64,000 nt of DNA, taken from contig LNFC01000019.1 of the NCBI GenBank assembly GCA_001464545.1, positions 144,076 through 208,075 of the forward strand. The letters are read 5' to 3'. Below the pieces are notes generated by a model that worked only from the letters and a program-made list of their open reading frames with translations, had not been told where the DNA came from and searched no databases. Of the stretch, positions 26,104-34,389 are shown piece by piece (positions within the stretch are counted from its first letter, which is position 1; each line of letters opens with the position of its first letter). The position numbers and the translations under genes are program-made. Origin of the DNA: Acidobacteria bacterium Ga0077551 (GTDB taxonomy: Bacteria > Pseudomonadota > Alphaproteobacteria > Caulobacterales > Hyphomonadaceae).

Positions 26104-26961
26104 TCAGACGACATCCAGCCCGAGGTCAAGGTTCGGTGCGGAATGGGTCAGCGCGCCGGAGGAAATGAAGTCGACACCGGTCTCTGCGATTGCCGCAACG
26201 GAAGAGAGCGTGACGCCGCCGGAGGCCTCCAGCGGAACACGGCCGCCTGTCAGCGCCACGGCTTCGCGCAGCGTATCGAGGTTCATGTTGTCGAGCAGGA
26301 TGGCATGCGGCCCGTGCTTCAGCGCTTCCTCGAGCTGGGCGAGCGTGTCGACCTCGATCTCGATCATCCGCAGGTGCCCGGCATAGGCCTTGGCACGCGT
26401 CAGGGCGTCGGCAATCGAGCCATTGCAGGCCGCAATGTGATTGTCCTTGATCAGGATCGCGTCATCAAGACCGTAGCGGTGCGACGTGCCACCGCCGCAT
26501 CGCACGGCGCGCTTCTCCAGCGCGCGGTGACCCGGCGTCGTCTTCCGCGTACAGACGATACGCGCCTTGGTATGCGCGACCGCATCAACATACTGACGCG
26601 TCAAGCTCGCAACGCCGGACAGGCGGCCGAGGAAATTCAGCATCGTGCGTTCCGCGATCAGGATGGACCGCGCCGCGCCGGAAAGTTCGGCGATCACATC
26701 GCCGGGCGCCAGCGCAGCGCCGTCGGCTTTCTTCACCGTGAGGCGCACGTCCGCATCGATCAGGCGCAGCGCGTAGGCGGCCGCGTCGAGGCCCGCGAGA
26801 ACCCCCGGTTTGCGCGCGGCGATCACGGCGCGCATCTGCGTGCCCGCGGGAATGGTCGCATCAGTGGTCAGATCACCGGCGCGCCCCAGGTCTTCGGTGA
26901 GCGCAAGGCGCACGATCGGGTCAAGGATGACCGCGGGCAGCGGCGGAATTTCGATTGTCAT
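26104..26961 (-). CDS. nadC: nicotinate-nucleotide pyrophosphorylase (quinolinate phosphoribosyltransferase)
   Basis: A 285-residue enzyme converting quinolinate and PRPP to nicotinate mononucleotide, the third step of de novo NAD synthesis. Signature stretches are [52 protein letters not shown] with the active-site Lys, IEIEVDTL and LEASGGV. The start ATG overlaps the nadB stop in ATGA, so translation is coupled. Confidence 0.97.
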   Translation of the reverse strand: MTIEIPPLPAVILDPIVRLALTEDLGRAGDLTTDATIPAGTQMRAVIAARKPGVLAGLDAAAYALRLIDADVRLTVKKADGAALAPGDVIAELSGAARSILIAERTMLNFLGRLSGVASLTRQYVDAVAHTKARIVCTRKTTPGHRALEKRAVRCGGGTSHRYGLDDAILIKDNHIAACNGSIADALTRAKAYAGHLRMIEIEVDTLAQLEEALKHGPHAILLDNMNLDTLREAVALTGGRVPLEASGGVTLSSVAAIAETGVDFISSGALTHSAPNLDLGLDVV

Positions 26962-28520
26962 GGGGCCACGTGCTCAAGCGAAGGATGGGCAATGAACTGG
27001 CGCTGCGGCTTGCCCGTCTCGGGGAAGTCGCTGCGGAAATGACCACCTCGGCTTTCGGCGCGGGCGAGTGCGCCTTCGGCAATCAGGCGCGCCGCCGTTA
27101 GGGCCGGAGCGCCGGGCGCTTCAGGCTCGATCCGGGCGCAGAGGTCGAGCAGCTTGCGCAGGCCGGATGCCTCGCGCACCACGCCGCAATGCGCCGACAT
27201 CGCTTCGCGCAGTTGCAGGAGGCGCTGATCTGTCAGTGCAGACGGAATGGTCGCTTCGCTGGCGGCCGGCGCATCCAGCGTCGCCGACATCAGCCGCCGC
27301 GAAATCCGTTCGGCAAAGACGACCGCTTCCAGCAGCGAGTTCGAGGCAAGCCGGTTGGCGCCGTGCGCGCCGGTGGAGGAACATTCTCCGCATACGGAAA
27401 GGCCCGCCAGGGTGGAGCGTCCCCAGAGGTCCGAAACGATGCCGCCCATGTGGTAGTGCGCGGCCGGCGCAACCGGAATGCGGTCCGTGCGCGGGTCGAT
27501 GCCCGCGCTCATGCAGGCGCCGAACACGGTCGGGAAATGATCCGGGAAATGCGCGCCCACGGCCTTGCGGCAATCGAGGAAAGCGCCGCGCCCCGCCATC
27601 CGCTCGGCATGGATCGCGCGGGCGACCTCGTCGCGCGGAGCAAGCTCCGCCAGCGGATGATAGTCGGCCATGAAGGCGCGGCCATCGGCGTTGTGCAGCG
27701 TGGCGCCTTCTCCGCGCAGCGCTTCGGTCGCAAGCGGCGCGGGGTCGCGGCCGATGTCGATGCCGGTCGGGTGGAACTGTACGAATTCGAGGTCGGCGAG
27801 CAGGGCGCCCGCCGTGTAAGCCATCGCGATGGCGTCGCCCTGGGCTTCGCGCGGATTGGTGGTCACCTTGAACAGCCCGCCGGAGCCGCCGGTGCATAGG
27901 GCCGTCGCTCGCGCCGTACGGGGCGTAAGCCGGCCTGAGGCGTCGCGCAGCACCACGCCGGCGACGCGCCCGTTGGCATCCTGCAACAACGAGACGGCGC
28001 GGGCGCCTTCGATCAGTTCGATGCTGGGCGTCGCCTGCACGGCGGCCACCAGCGCGTCCATGATCGCCTTGCCCGCAAGGTCGCCGGAGACACGAGCGAC
28101 GCGCGGATGCGAGTGCGCCGCTTCGAGCGACAGCGCCAGCGCGCCGTCCGGCGTGCGGTCGAACGGCACGCCGAGCGCCAGCAGGTCGCGCACGCGGGCC
28201 GGGCCATCCTCGGCGATCAGCCGGGCGAGGACAGGGTCCACGAGGCCCGCGCCGGCGGCGACGGTATCGGCGGCATGCTGCGCGGGGCTGTCGAGCGGGT
28301 CGAGCGCGGCGGCGAGACCGCCCTGCGCCCAGGCGGACGAGGCCGCCTGGCCCAGCAGCGACGGCGAAATGACGAGGCAATGGCGCGGCGCCAGTTTCAG
28401 CGCAAGGAACAGCCCCGCGAGCCCCGCGCCCACAATGAGCACATCGACGCTCGCGCCGGCCTCGGCGCGCACCCGGTGATCTGCCCCCTCGAACATCGGC
28501 GTATCAGGAGATCCCGTCAT
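26958..28520 (-). CDS. nadB: L-aspartate oxidase
   Basis: A roughly 520-residue FAD flavoenzyme oxidising L-aspartate to iminoaspartate for quinolinate synthesis. The N-terminal dinucleotide motif is [31 protein letters not shown] is diagnostic of aspartate oxidase rather than fumarate reductase. Later come [23 protein letters not shown] and [19 protein letters not shown]. Two starts are possible: ATG 28520 overlaps the upstream gene by 17 bases, and ATG 28496 begins just after its stop. Neither has a good ribosome binding site, consistent with coupling. Confidence 0.96.
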   Translation of the reverse strand: MTGSPDTPMFEGADHRVRAEAGASVDVLIVGAGLAGLFLALKLAPRHCLVISPSLLGQAASSAWAQGGLAAALDPLDSPAQHAADTVAAGAGLVDPVLARLIAEDGPARVRDLLALGVPFDRTPDGALALSLEAAHSHPRVARVSGDLAGKAIMDALVAAVQATPSIELIEGARAVSLLQDANGRVAGVVLRDASGRLTPRTARATALCTGGSGGLFKVTTNPREAQGDAIAMAYTAGALLADLEFVQFHPTGIDIGRDPAPLATEALRGEGATLHNADGRAFMADYHPLAELAPRDEVARAIHAERMAGRGAFLDCRKAVGAHFPDHFPTVFGACMSAGIDPRTDRIPVAPAAHYHMGGIVSDLWGRSTLAGLSVCGECSSTGAHGANRLASNSLLEAVVFAERISRRLMSATLDAPAASEATIPSALTDQRLLQLREAMSAHCGVVREASGLRKLLDLCARIEPEAPGAPALTAARLIAEGALARAESRGGHFRSDFPETGKPQRQFIAHPSLEHVAP

Positions 28521-28974
28521 TGGCGCGGCGGAATTCGACCGGCGCGGTGACGGCGGAGACCAGCGCGCCGAACATGCGCTCATGGCTCTGGATCGTCAGG
28601 GTGAAATTGTCCGGCACATAGAGCATGTCCGGCGCCTTGGTCTCGATCATTTCCTCGATGGTCGAGCGCACCGAGACCTGGTTGCCGAACCGGCGGGCCT
28701 CGCAGGACTGGCGCACGACGGAGCGGCCCCACATCGTGCACATCTCCACGGCCGTGATCTCGCAGGTATAAAGGCCTTCGTCCGGGTGCGGAGAAAGGTT
28801 CATCGTGCCGGTCATCACACACTGGCCTTCGCGGTAGGGCTTGGTCTGGAAGCTCCAGTTGCCGAGCACGTCGGACTTGTCCGTCTCGCCCTTGCCCTTG
28901 ACGGCGCCGGCCGGAAGTCCGGCGGCGAGTGCAATGAACATCAGGCCGAGAACCGGCCTCAGGTAGTTCGACAT
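28504..28974 (-). CDS. secreted protein of unknown function within the nad operon
   Basis: A 156-residue exported protein with a signal peptide (core VLGLMFIALAAGLPAGA) and four Cys in the mature part (in GQCVMTG, YTCEI, EMCTMWG and RQSCEAR), which could form two disulfides. I recognise no family. The start is ATG 28974 with the strong ribosome binding site GAGGAGG. It sits between nadA (78 bases) and nadB (overlapping), so it is almost certainly co-transcribed with NAD synthesis genes although it should be periplasmic, and a direct role in that cytoplasmic pathway is therefore unlikely. Confidence 0.78.
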   Translation of the reverse strand: MSNYLRPVLGLMFIALAAGLPAGAVKGKGETDKSDVLGNWSFQTKPYREGQCVMTGTMNLSPHPDEGLYTCEITAVEMCTMWGRSVVRQSCEARRFGNQVSVRSTIEEMIETKAPDMLYVPDNFTLTIQSHERMFGALVSAVTAPVEFRRANDGIS

Positions 28975-29052
28975 GGACGCCTCCTCGACTAGGGTCCGGT
29001 TGACTTCACGACTTCGGCCCGCGCTTGGCAAGCCGTCTCAATCATACGTTTG

Positions 29053-30195
29053 TCAGATCACCATCTCGAGTTCGAGCGGCACCTGACCGGTCTTGAAGGC
29101 GAGCGGGCGCGCCATTTTCGGCAGCGCCAGCATCGCGTCCAGCGCCGCTTTCGCCCGCACGCGCACATCTTCCGGGATCGTCACTTCATGCTGGCCAGTG
29201 ACCAGGCAGTCATAGATATTCTCCAGCGTGATGCGCTTCATGTGCGGGCAAAGGTTGCACGGCCGGATGAAGTTCACGTTCGGGTTCTCGGCCGCCACAT
29301 TGTCGCTCATCGAACATTCAGTCAGCAGCACGACCTTGTTCGGCTGGTTCTCGAAGACATAGTTCGAAATCGCGGAGGTCGAGCCGGCAAAGTCAGCCTC
29401 CTGCAGAACGTCCGGCGGGCATTCCGGGTGGGCCAGGATGATGACGCCGGGATGGGCTTCGCGCAGCTGGCGCACGTCCTCGCCGGAGAACTGCTCGTGC
29501 ACTTCGCAGGCGCCCGGCCAGGTCAGCACGCGGATGCCGGTCTGGGCCGCAACGTTCTTCGCCAGGTACTGGTCCGGCACCAGGATCACCGTGTCGGTGT
29601 TCCATTCCTTCGCGACATGTTCGACGACCTGCGCCGCGTTGGAGCTGGTGCAGGTGATGTGGCACTCGGCCTTCACGTCGGCGGTGCAGTTCACATAGGT
29701 GACGATGGGATAGTTTGGAAACTTCTGCTTGATCAGGCGCACATCGGCGCCCGTGATCGAGGCCGCGAGCGAGCAGCCGGCGCGGGTGTCCGGGATCAGC
29801 ACGGTCTTGTCGGGGGCAAGAATCTTTGACGTTTCGGCCATGAAGTGCACGCCGGCCTGCACGATGATCGCCGCATCGGTGGCCGAAGCTTCGCGGGCGA
29901 GCTGCAGCGAGTCGCCGCGGAAATCGCCGACGAGGCTGAAGATGTCCGGCGTCATGTAATTGTGCGCGAGGATGACCGCATTCTTCGCCTTCTTCAGGCG
30001 GTTGATGCCGGCGACCAACGGGGCGACCGCGGGCCATTCCATCGGCGTGACGAAATCGGCGACCAGCGGATACAGCGCGTCGGTTTCCGCCTTTACGGCG
30101 TCATCATAGACGAGGCCGCGCGCTTCAGCGGCCGATCGGCCGCGCAGGGGTGTGGGGGTGGGGCAGCCGGGACCGGAGTCGATGAGACGCGCCAT
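29053..30195 (-). CDS. nadA: quinolinate synthase A
   Basis: A 380-residue 4Fe-4S enzyme condensing iminoaspartate with dihydroxyacetone phosphate to quinolinate. Family stretches are KNAVILAHNYMTPDI, GVHFMAETSKIL, AGCSLA, VTYVNCTADVKAECH, CTSSNA, GACEVHEQF, HPECPP and RPCNLCPHMKRITLE, which include the Cys residues expected to bind the cluster. The start was set at ATG 30195, preceded by AAGGAGG at 8 bases; longer forms begin with sequence unlike the family. It is the first gene of the leftward nadA-x-nadB-nadC-SDR run, and a palindromic candidate operator lies immediately upstream. Confidence 0.96.
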   Translation of the reverse strand: MARLIDSGPGCPTPTPLRGRSAAEARGLVYDDAVKAETDALYPLVADFVTPMEWPAVAPLVAGINRLKKAKNAVILAHNYMTPDIFSLVGDFRGDSLQLAREASATDAAIIVQAGVHFMAETSKILAPDKTVLIPDTRAGCSLAASITGADVRLIKQKFPNYPIVTYVNCTADVKAECHITCTSSNAAQVVEHVAKEWNTDTVILVPDQYLAKNVAAQTGIRVLTWPGACEVHEQFSGEDVRQLREAHPGVIILAHPECPPDVLQEADFAGSTSAISNYVFENQPNKVVLLTECSMSDNVAAENPNVNFIRPCNLCPHMKRITLENIYDCLVTGQHEVTIPEDVRVRAKAALDAMLALPKMARPLAFKTGQVPLELEMVI

Positions 30196-30217
30196 GAGAA
30201 CCTCCTTCACCGAGCCG

Positions 30218-30238
30218 TTATGCTCGATTTGAGTATAA
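30218..30238. promoter_or_regulatory. candidate operator of the nad operon
   Basis: Eight-base arms TTATGCTC and GAGTATAA, separated by five bases (GATTT), are inverted with 7 of 8 matches. The site is 22 bases upstream of the nadA start, overlapping where transcription should begin. Palindromic repressor sites upstream of nadA are known in alphaproteobacteria (for example for NadQ or NrtR regulators). I cannot say which regulator would bind here. Confidence 0.55.
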
Positions 30239-30439
30239 GTTAGGCCTGATGATCCGCAATTCAAGGGCCAGCCAAGATCGCTCGCGGAAATCAGGGCTCG
30301 TTTGTGACAGCGAGATTGCTTTTGCGCACTCTGAGCAAAAGGCAAGTTAGCGCAGAACCAGCCTTCAGGCAAGGTAGCGCCACCTTTTGGCCATGATTGG
30401 CAGCGGAAAGGGCGTCCCGCCGCAAAACCAAATTTGGCG

Positions 30440-32758
30440 TTAGCTCTTCCGGGTCAGTTCGGAGATTTGCGAGAGCAACTTGTCGAACATTGCCTCTTCT
30501 CCCGGCTTCATCCAAATGCCCGCGCCCATACGTCTCAGCCGGTCGTACTCCCGCTGAATGCTGCGTAGGGGACGGCGGCGAGACACCGCTTTTTGCAACT
30601 CTTTCAATCGACGTTCGTCTGCTTCGCTGGGCGATTGCCTGGCCATGTTGATGTTCATCAATTGCTCGTTGGCGAAAGTCCTGTCTTCAACGCGTCCTTG
30701 CCGCATCGGATGCCACATCTTGGCATCTTCAGGTGAGAGGCCCAGAACGCTGGGGGCGTGCTCTTGATCGACGAGGCGGGCAGCGAGCACGCGGGCAGCG
30801 GCCAGTGTGCCCTTGTCGCCAAGCATGGAGAACGCCCGCGTACGTTGAACGTCGAGCGCGCGGTCTGTTCGGATCAGGAAAAGCAATTCCGATAACGCAA
30901 GATAGTCTGCGTCAGTCCGGTCATCCGGGTGGGATGCGCGGAAGTCGGCAATTGCATCATCGAGAAATCTCTCGAATTGGCGCCGCTTCAAGTGTCCTTC
31001 GGCATCGTCGATGCGTTCAGCGTTCAGCAATTCCGAGTATCGCTTGCTCAGTTGCTGCAAGCGGTCACCGACTGGCCCGACGACCAAACCTTCGGCGAGC
31101 CATGCTACCACTTCAAGCAACCGCTTGTCCGCAACCCGATCAGATTTGGATAGCTCCAAAGAGAGTTCGCTGAGGCGCCGGGGATTGTACCGGAAATCAC
31201 CTCGGTCGAGGTCAACGCTCTCGCGGCGATGTTCTTCAAAGAAACGTTCCCATTCAGGCCTGACCGGCGGTTGGGAATCTGTCGGGGCTTGCCATGCCTC
31301 TGAAAGGATCTTGCGCTCCATGAAGGGATCAAAGAAATCGACCTGACCGTTTTTGAACAGGTTCTTTTGCGCGTTGTTGCGTTGAGCGATACCTATTGCC
31401 TGAAGCAAGGCGGCAATGATCACGACGTCTATGATCAGTCTCGACGCAAAGATCACGTGGCGTCCGAAAGCCGTGTCGGACTCAAACACCTGCGCCTCCT
31501 CGACCTGGTATATGTCGATCCAGGACACGATCGGCACGCCCTTGGCCAGTTCGGCGCCGAAAAAGTTGAACCAGTTGATCAACGAAAGATCGTCGGAACT
31601 CTTGGGAAAGAACCCGAACTCCAGCTGCGCCTGTCGCAAGGCCAGCGGCACGAGAACGAACAACCAAGCATAGCCCATCAGCGCTTCATCGCGCAGGTCA
31701 TTGGCAAAGCCGATCCTGAATTTGTCGGATTTGGTCGTCTGAATTCGGAGCGCTTTTTCCCGGTCATCCTCCACCCATGCCCAGCGCCGCCCAACGGCCA
31801 GCACGATCACCATGGCGACGGCAATTGGTACCAGACCAAGCGGTTCTGGAAGCGCATAGCCCATACCGGCCAGCGGCAGCATCACCAGCAACAACATGGC
31901 TTGCGGCATGAACCAGCCGGGCAATGTGGCGCCTGACAAGGGCGCAACCAGTCTGACCAGCAATGCATCTATACCGCTGATGACTGCGCCGGGATGGGCG
32001 GCGCCACTCGCCTTCACAGGCGTAGCCGGGTTCTGCTCGATCAAAGCTTTGAAGCCTGCAATGTTGGCAAACACGATGAACGACAAGAAAGCAGACACGA
32101 CAACCGCCATCGACAACAGTCCGAAGTAGCCGGTTATCGAAAACATGCGCTGTCCCGCCGCCCAAGCGCCCGCGCCGACGATCAGGATGATTGCGGCGGT
32201 TGCCAGTATCGTCATGGAACCAACAGGCCCATCCGGATCGACTAGGTAGCTCTTGGTTTTCCGGGTGTTCATCGCTTCAAGCGCAACGAGATGGTAACCG
32301 TAACAGAGCGGCGCGAATGCGGCGCCGAGTGAGGCCAGAAAAAGTGCGGTCGCTCTCCAGTCCCAAGTCTCGATGGCCCACGGAAAAGAGAACGCCGGGA
32401 AGGATTTTCCGAATGCACTCCAGGCAAGAAGGGCAAGAAGACCTCCCATCCAGAAAAATGCTCCGAAGAAGCCAGGACGTTCCTCCGTTCCCGGATCATG
32501 CGTCTTGGGCGTATCTTCCCAGCTGCGCTGGACGAGTAGAACTCCGCAGATAACATGAGCAGCCAGGAGGGCCGCGATAAACCCAGCCGTTTCCAGAAAA
32601 CTCTGGAAGGGCCGGTCGCCGGTCAGATCCTGCGCGGCAAAGTAGGTGCTTGTACCCGCGAGCAGGAATGCAATGACCAGTATCTCCAGCTCGTGAACCG
32701 GTCCGAGCCGCTGGCGACCGCGCCATTTGTAGTTTTCCTGTTCCGCCTTGTCGCCCAC
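30440..32758 (-). CDS. large orphan membrane protein with C-terminal cytoplasmic helical domain
   Basis: A 772-residue protein that I cannot assign. About ten hydrophobic segments are seen in the first 460 residues (near 24-42, 54-76, 96-116, 133-160, 181-203, 209-236, 285-305, 308-328, 360-378 and 437-460), followed by roughly 310 soluble, charged, mostly helical residues. The stretch before the last helix (SWIDIYQVEEAQVF, then HVIFASRLIIDVVIIAALLQ) resembles, from memory only, a membrane module placed before repeat domains in other proteobacterial proteins. The start is GTG 32758 after a GGGGGCGG run. Base composition looks lower in GC than the neighbours. It appears monocistronic, and a CtrA-like box lies 31-46 bases upstream. 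Candidate roles (channel, sensor, scaffold) are guesses. Confidence 0.8.
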   Translation of the reverse strand: MGDKAEQENYKWRGRQRLGPVHELEILVIAFLLAGTSTYFAAQDLTGDRPFQSFLETAGFIAALLAAHVICGVLLVQRSWEDTPKTHDPGTEERPGFFGAFFWMGGLLALLAWSAFGKSFPAFSFPWAIETWDWRATALFLASLGAAFAPLCYGYHLVALEAMNTRKTKSYLVDPDGPVGSMTILATAAIILIVGAGAWAAGQRMFSITGYFGLLSMAVVVSAFLSFIVFANIAGFKALIEQNPATPVKASGAAHPGAVISGIDALLVRLVAPLSGATLPGWFMPQAMLLLVMLPLAGMGYALPEPLGLVPIAVAMVIVLAVGRRWAWVEDDREKALRIQTTKSDKFRIGFANDLRDEALMGYAWLFVLVPLALRQAQLEFGFFPKSSDDLSLINWFNFFGAELAKGVPIVSWIDIYQVEEAQVFESDTAFGRHVIFASRLIIDVVIIAALLQAIGIAQRNNAQKNLFKNGQVDFFDPFMERKILSEAWQAPTDSQPPVRPEWERFFEEHRRESVDLDRGDFRYNPRRLSELSLELSKSDRVADKRLLEVVAWLAEGLVVGPVGDRLQQLSKRYSELLNAERIDDAEGHLKRRQFERFLDDAIADFRASHPDDRTDADYLALSELLFLIRTDRALDVQRTRAFSMLGDKGTLAAARVLAARLVDQEHAPSVLGLSPEDAKMWHPMRQGRVEDRTFANEQLMNINMARQSPSEADERRLKELQKAVSRRRPLRSIQREYDRLRRMGAGIWMKPGEEAMFDKLLSQISELTRKS

Positions 32759-32788
32759 AGCCGCCCCCGTTTCCCGCTCTGCGAGAAA

Positions 32789-32804
32789 CTAACCATTGGT
32801 TAAC
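32789..32804 (+). promoter_or_regulatory. CtrA-like box upstream of the 772-aa membrane protein gene
   Basis: The plus strand reads CTAA, seven bases, then TTAAC, matching the cell-cycle regulator CtrA consensus TTAA-N7-TTAAC at 8 of 9 fixed positions. It lies just upstream of the leftward membrane-protein gene, and the short gap (32759-32839) contains only this site and an adjacent CCCAATTGGG palindrome (32804-32813). It is the best such match I noticed in the window. Confidence 0.4.
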
Positions 32805-32839
32805 CCAATTGGGAAGGGTGTGAGTCGCGAATCCGAAAA

Positions 32840-34282
32840 TTAGTCCTTGAACAGCTCCACCACCGCGCTGGTCATCGCGTCGACGCCGGTCGCGATCGCC
32901 GGGTCGTAGTCGGGGGCGAAGAGCGGGGAATGGAGCGAGGGGAGCGGCATGCCGTCGGTTTGCGAGGCCGCGTAACGTTCAGGCTCGACGACGCCGAGCC
33001 AGAAGATCACGCCGGGGATCTTTTCTTCGGTGCGCGCGAACTGGCTGAAATCCTCGCCGCCCATGACGGGGGGAACGGCGCGCACGTTGGCGTCGCCGAG
33101 TTCCTTCGACACCGCCTTCATGGCGCGGGCGGTCAGGTCCGGATCGTTATAGGTCGCGGGCGTATAGTCGCTCTCGATGGTAACCTCTGGCGGCGGCGCG
33201 CCAAAGGCGGCGGCCTGGCCTTCGGCGATGCGCTTGATGCCGTCGAGCAGCATCTGGCGCGTCTTGTCTTCGTAGGAGCGCACGGTGATCAGCAGTTCAG
33301 CTTCGTCCGGGATGATGTTGTGCTTGGCGCCGGCCTTGATCGAGCCGACCGTGACCACAGCGGAATCCAACGGATTGGTATTGCGCGAGACAAGGCTCTG
33401 CAGCGCGACGACGATATGGCTCGCAATCAGGATCGGATCGACGGTCGTTTGCGGATAGGCGCCGTGGCCGCCGACGCCCTTGACCTTGATGTCGACACTG
33501 TCGACGTTAGCGAGCGCGAAGCCGGAGGAATAGGACACGGTCCCGGCCGGCGCACCGGCAGAGACGTGCAGGGCGATGTTGTAATCCGGCTGCGGGAATT
33601 TCGAGTAGAGTCCTTCGGCCAGCATCGCCTGCGCGCCGAGACCAATTTCCTCCGCTGGCTGAGCAATCATCACCAGCGTGCCCTTCCACTTGTCCTTCTC
33701 CGCGATCAGGCGGCGGGCGGTGCCGACCCAGACGGTCATGTGCACATCATGGCCGCACGCATGCATGACCGGGCTTTCAACGCCGGTCCATGTTTCAGCA
33801 ACAACCTTGGAAGCAAAAGGAAGATTGGTGTTTTCGGGAACGGGAAGCGCGTCCATGTCGGCGCGGACGAGGACGACCGGGCCGTCACCGTTCTCGAACA
33901 CGCCAACGACGCCGTAGCCGCCGACGCCGGGACGTACTTCGCCATAGTCGCGCATCGACTTTTCCTTCACCCAGGCGTCACCGATGCCTTCGGTGACGGA
34001 GAAGCCGAGCGACTTGAGTTCCGCCGCGAGGAGGGCGGACGTGGCCGATTCCTTGAAGGAGAGTTCCGGCGCCGCGTGAAGCTGCTTGTACAAGGCCACG
34101 AGATCGGCGTCGGCGACCCGAAGAGGTCCCTCGGGCATGCCGGCGACGGACGCGATTGCCGCGTCACCGGAGGCCGCAGCGCTGCCATCCGCGCCGCCGG
34201 GGCCTGTGCCGGTTTCGTTGCCGCAGGCCGCGAGAAGGGCAATGCCGCCCGCCAGAAGCGCTGTCTTGAAAGCTGATTTCAT
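32840..34282 (-). CDS. M20-family metallopeptidase/amidohydrolase, lipoprotein
   Basis: A 480-residue hydrolase of the M20D (N-acyl amino acid/hippurate hydrolase) group, carrying a lipoprotein signal with lipobox LAAC (Cys20). This predicts a periplasmic membrane-anchored enzyme. Metal-site motifs are MHACGHDVHM, the acidic pair in QPAEEIGLGAQAML and the late ligand region MGGEDFSQFA. A Gly/Ala/Ser-rich linker follows the lipidated Cys. The start is ATG 34282 with GGGGAA upstream. The neighbouring DAACS symporter on the same strand could import the released amino or dicarboxylic acids, but that link is inference. Confidence 0.92.
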   Translation of the reverse strand: MKSAFKTALLAGGIALLAACGNETGTGPGGADGSAAASGDAAIASVAGMPEGPLRVADADLVALYKQLHAAPELSFKESATSALLAAELKSLGFSVTEGIGDAWVKEKSMRDYGEVRPGVGGYGVVGVFENGDGPVVLVRADMDALPVPENTNLPFASKVVAETWTGVESPVMHACGHDVHMTVWVGTARRLIAEKDKWKGTLVMIAQPAEEIGLGAQAMLAEGLYSKFPQPDYNIALHVSAGAPAGTVSYSSGFALANVDSVDIKVKGVGGHGAYPQTTVDPILIASHIVVALQSLVSRNTNPLDSAVVTVGSIKAGAKHNIIPDEAELLITVRSYEDKTRQMLLDGIKRIAEGQAAAFGAPPPEVTIESDYTPATYNDPDLTARAMKAVSKELGDANVRAVPPVMGGEDFSQFARTEEKIPGVIFWLGVVEPERYAASQTDGMPLPSLHSPLFAPDYDPAIATGVDAMTSAVVELFKD

Positions 34283-34321
34283 CGCCGTTCCCCAGTCCAT
34301 GAACCGTCCACAAAAGACTCT

Positions 34322-34340
34322 ATAAGTCAGCCCGACTTAT
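34322..34340. promoter_or_regulatory. palindrome upstream of the M20 peptidase gene
   Basis: Perfect 7-base inverted arms (ATAAGTC and GACTTAT) surround five bases. It lies 40 bases upstream of the M20 start codon and 50 bases after the symporter stop. With no T-tract it is more likely an operator than a terminator. Confidence 0.4.
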
Positions 34341-34389
34341 GGAGCATTCCGGCTACAGCGTAGCGGCATGGGAGAGTGGGGGGAAGGGG

